Below, piece after piece: positions 63,475-64,000 of a stretch of 64,000 bases of DNA. Source of the DNA: DAHUXN01 sp963729815 (GTDB lineage Bacteria; Acidobacteriota; Terriglobia; Acidiferrales; UBA7541); contig CAVSPU010000001.1 in NCBI GenBank assembly GCA_963729815.1, positions 62,001 to 126,000 on the forward strand. The letters run 5' to 3'. The notes under the pieces are model-generated. The model searched no databases, had not been told where the DNA came from, and saw only the letters and a program-made list of their open reading frames with translations. Made by a program: the position numbers and the translations under genes. Position 1 is the first letter of the stretch, and each line of letters starts with the position of its first letter.

Positions 63475-63534
63475 AGTGCCGGCGATGAAAGCCGGTAATC
63501 TGGAACAGGCATGGGACTCAGCTGGCACTTTTCT
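63475..63534 (+). other. Possible small stem-loop element after dnaN
   Basis: In the 295-bp gap 63334-63628, AGTGCC (63475-63480) can pair with GGCACT (63524-63529). A CCGGC-GATGAAA-GCCGG hairpin competes for the same left arm, and TTTT follows the outer stem. It may be a terminator-like or regulatory leader structure. Weak evidence; nothing else is seen in the gap. Confidence 0.25.
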
Positions 63535-63628
63535 TGTCTCCATTTTCGCGTTCGTTCTCACGCCCCCTATTCGTGCTCGATCGCACGCTCGAGGTTGAAC
63601 GGTAAGCAAGCGCTGGCACCAGACTTCA

Positions 63629-64000
63629 ATGAAATTTAATTTTCATTTCGGACCTTCGGCCGAAGAACTCGAAAAAGCGGCTGCCGCTGAACAGGAAACC
63701 AAAGCGGCGGCAACGCTGACCTATTGGTGCCGGAAATTTGGCGATCCAGAGCTTGACGAAATCGTCGAAGATCACCGCGCATGGGTGGAATCGCACGGCG
63801 AGTCAGGCAGGAAAGCCGACCTTGCCGGCGCGAATTTTGAAGGCGCGGATTTGATGGGCGCGCCGCTGCAAGGCGCTAATCTGATGCGCGCGAACTTCAA
63901 AGGCGCGGATCTGCTGTTGGCGGATTTGCGCGGAGCGTGCCTGATTGAGGCGGATCTGAGCGAAGCGAACCTCGTCAGCACAAACCTACGCGGTGCAAGC
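63629..64000 (+). CDS. Pentapeptide-repeat protein (N-terminal part, runs off window)
   Basis: The ATG at 63629 gives 124 codons without a stop to the window edge. After an acidic helical N-terminal part (about 1-60, LTYWCRKFGDPELDEIVEDH) come pentapeptide repeats of the A(D/N)LxxA type: ADLAGANFEGADLMGAPLQG, ANLMRANFKG, ADLLLADLRG, ANLVSTNLRG. These build a right-handed quadrilateral beta-helix. Some pentapeptide proteins protect gyrase (Qnr, MfpA); the gyrase genes are nearby, but the link is speculative. The 3' end lies outside the window. Confidence 0.8.
   Translation, partial: MKFNFHFGPSAEELEKAAAAEQETKAAATLTYWCRKFGDPELDEIVEDHRAWVESHGESGRKADLAGANFEGADLMGAPLQGANLMRANFKGADLLLADLRGACLIEADLSEANLVSTNLRGAS

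Overview
The window looks like an Acidobacteriota chromosome, probably class Terriglobia. Evidence: a 16S rRNA gene of acidobacterial appearance, a large Oar-like TonB-dependent receptor with an N-terminal carboxypeptidase-regulatory domain, a winged-helix/TM/TPR regulator, a Ser/Thr kinase fused to a beta-propeller, a VWFA-related secreted protein and an abundance of '...AQ' signal peptides. It carries the replication-origin neighbourhood: gyrA and gyrB on the minus strand, then a PadR regulator, a DnaA-box region, dnaA and dnaN on the plus strand. No phage, CRISPR array or complete insertion sequence was seen.

Layout. 1-5.8 kb: start of a secreted cytochrome c (minus, cut by the window edge), winged-helix/TPR regulator, BON protein, a 150-bp duplicated repeat, a secreted proteasome-like protein and a PD-(D/E)XK nuclease-like protein. 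5.8-8 kb: promoter, boxA leader and a 16S rRNA gene with no 23S, 5S or tRNA behind it. 8-17.7 kb: small membrane protein, propeller kinase, a candidate small RNA with direct repeats, STAS protein, acetamidase-like protein, receiver-GGDEF protein, an SRPBCC gene broken by about 760 bp that carries a DUF1801 gene, and citrate synthase. 18-22.8 kb: a three-gene signalling operon (ethylene-receptor-like histidine kinase, Rcp1-like response regulator, hybrid kinase). 22.8-28.8 kb: GGDEF protein, endonuclease V, STAS protein, and the threonine branch (thrC-thrB behind a SAM-I riboswitch, asd divergent). 28.8-35.6 kb: DoxX-like membrane protein, sortilin/BNR protein, double-domain rhodanese, two small proteins. 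35.6-44.6 kb: a structured intergenic element, IPT/TIG lipoprotein, TonB-dependent receptor, RcnR-type metal repressor with its operator, OprB-like porin. 44.7-53.8 kb: cytochrome c-rhodanese fusion, NTF2-like protein, SDR reductase, AsmA-like protein, beta-barrel, TonB-like protein, small zinc-ribbon protein, DinB-like and LOG-family proteins, VWFA protein. 53.9-64 kb: gyrA, gyrB, PadR, origin, dnaA, dnaN and a pentapeptide-repeat protein cut by the window end.

The most notable system is the operon at 18.0-22.8 kb. Its first kinase has a three-helix membrane sensor in which every residue of the plant ETR1 copper/ethylene site (Asp25, Tyr32, Ile35, Pro36, Cys65, His69) recurs at a constant offset of ten. 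It is translationally coupled to a stand-alone receiver and a receiver-PAS-kinase-receiver hybrid, which suggests a bacterial ethylene-responsive phosphorelay. Other leads are the SAM riboswitch in front of threonine rather than methionine genes, the unlinked 16S gene, the secreted Ntn-hydrolase-like protein, and two candidate structured RNAs. All calls come from reading the sequence and its translations; no database search was run.
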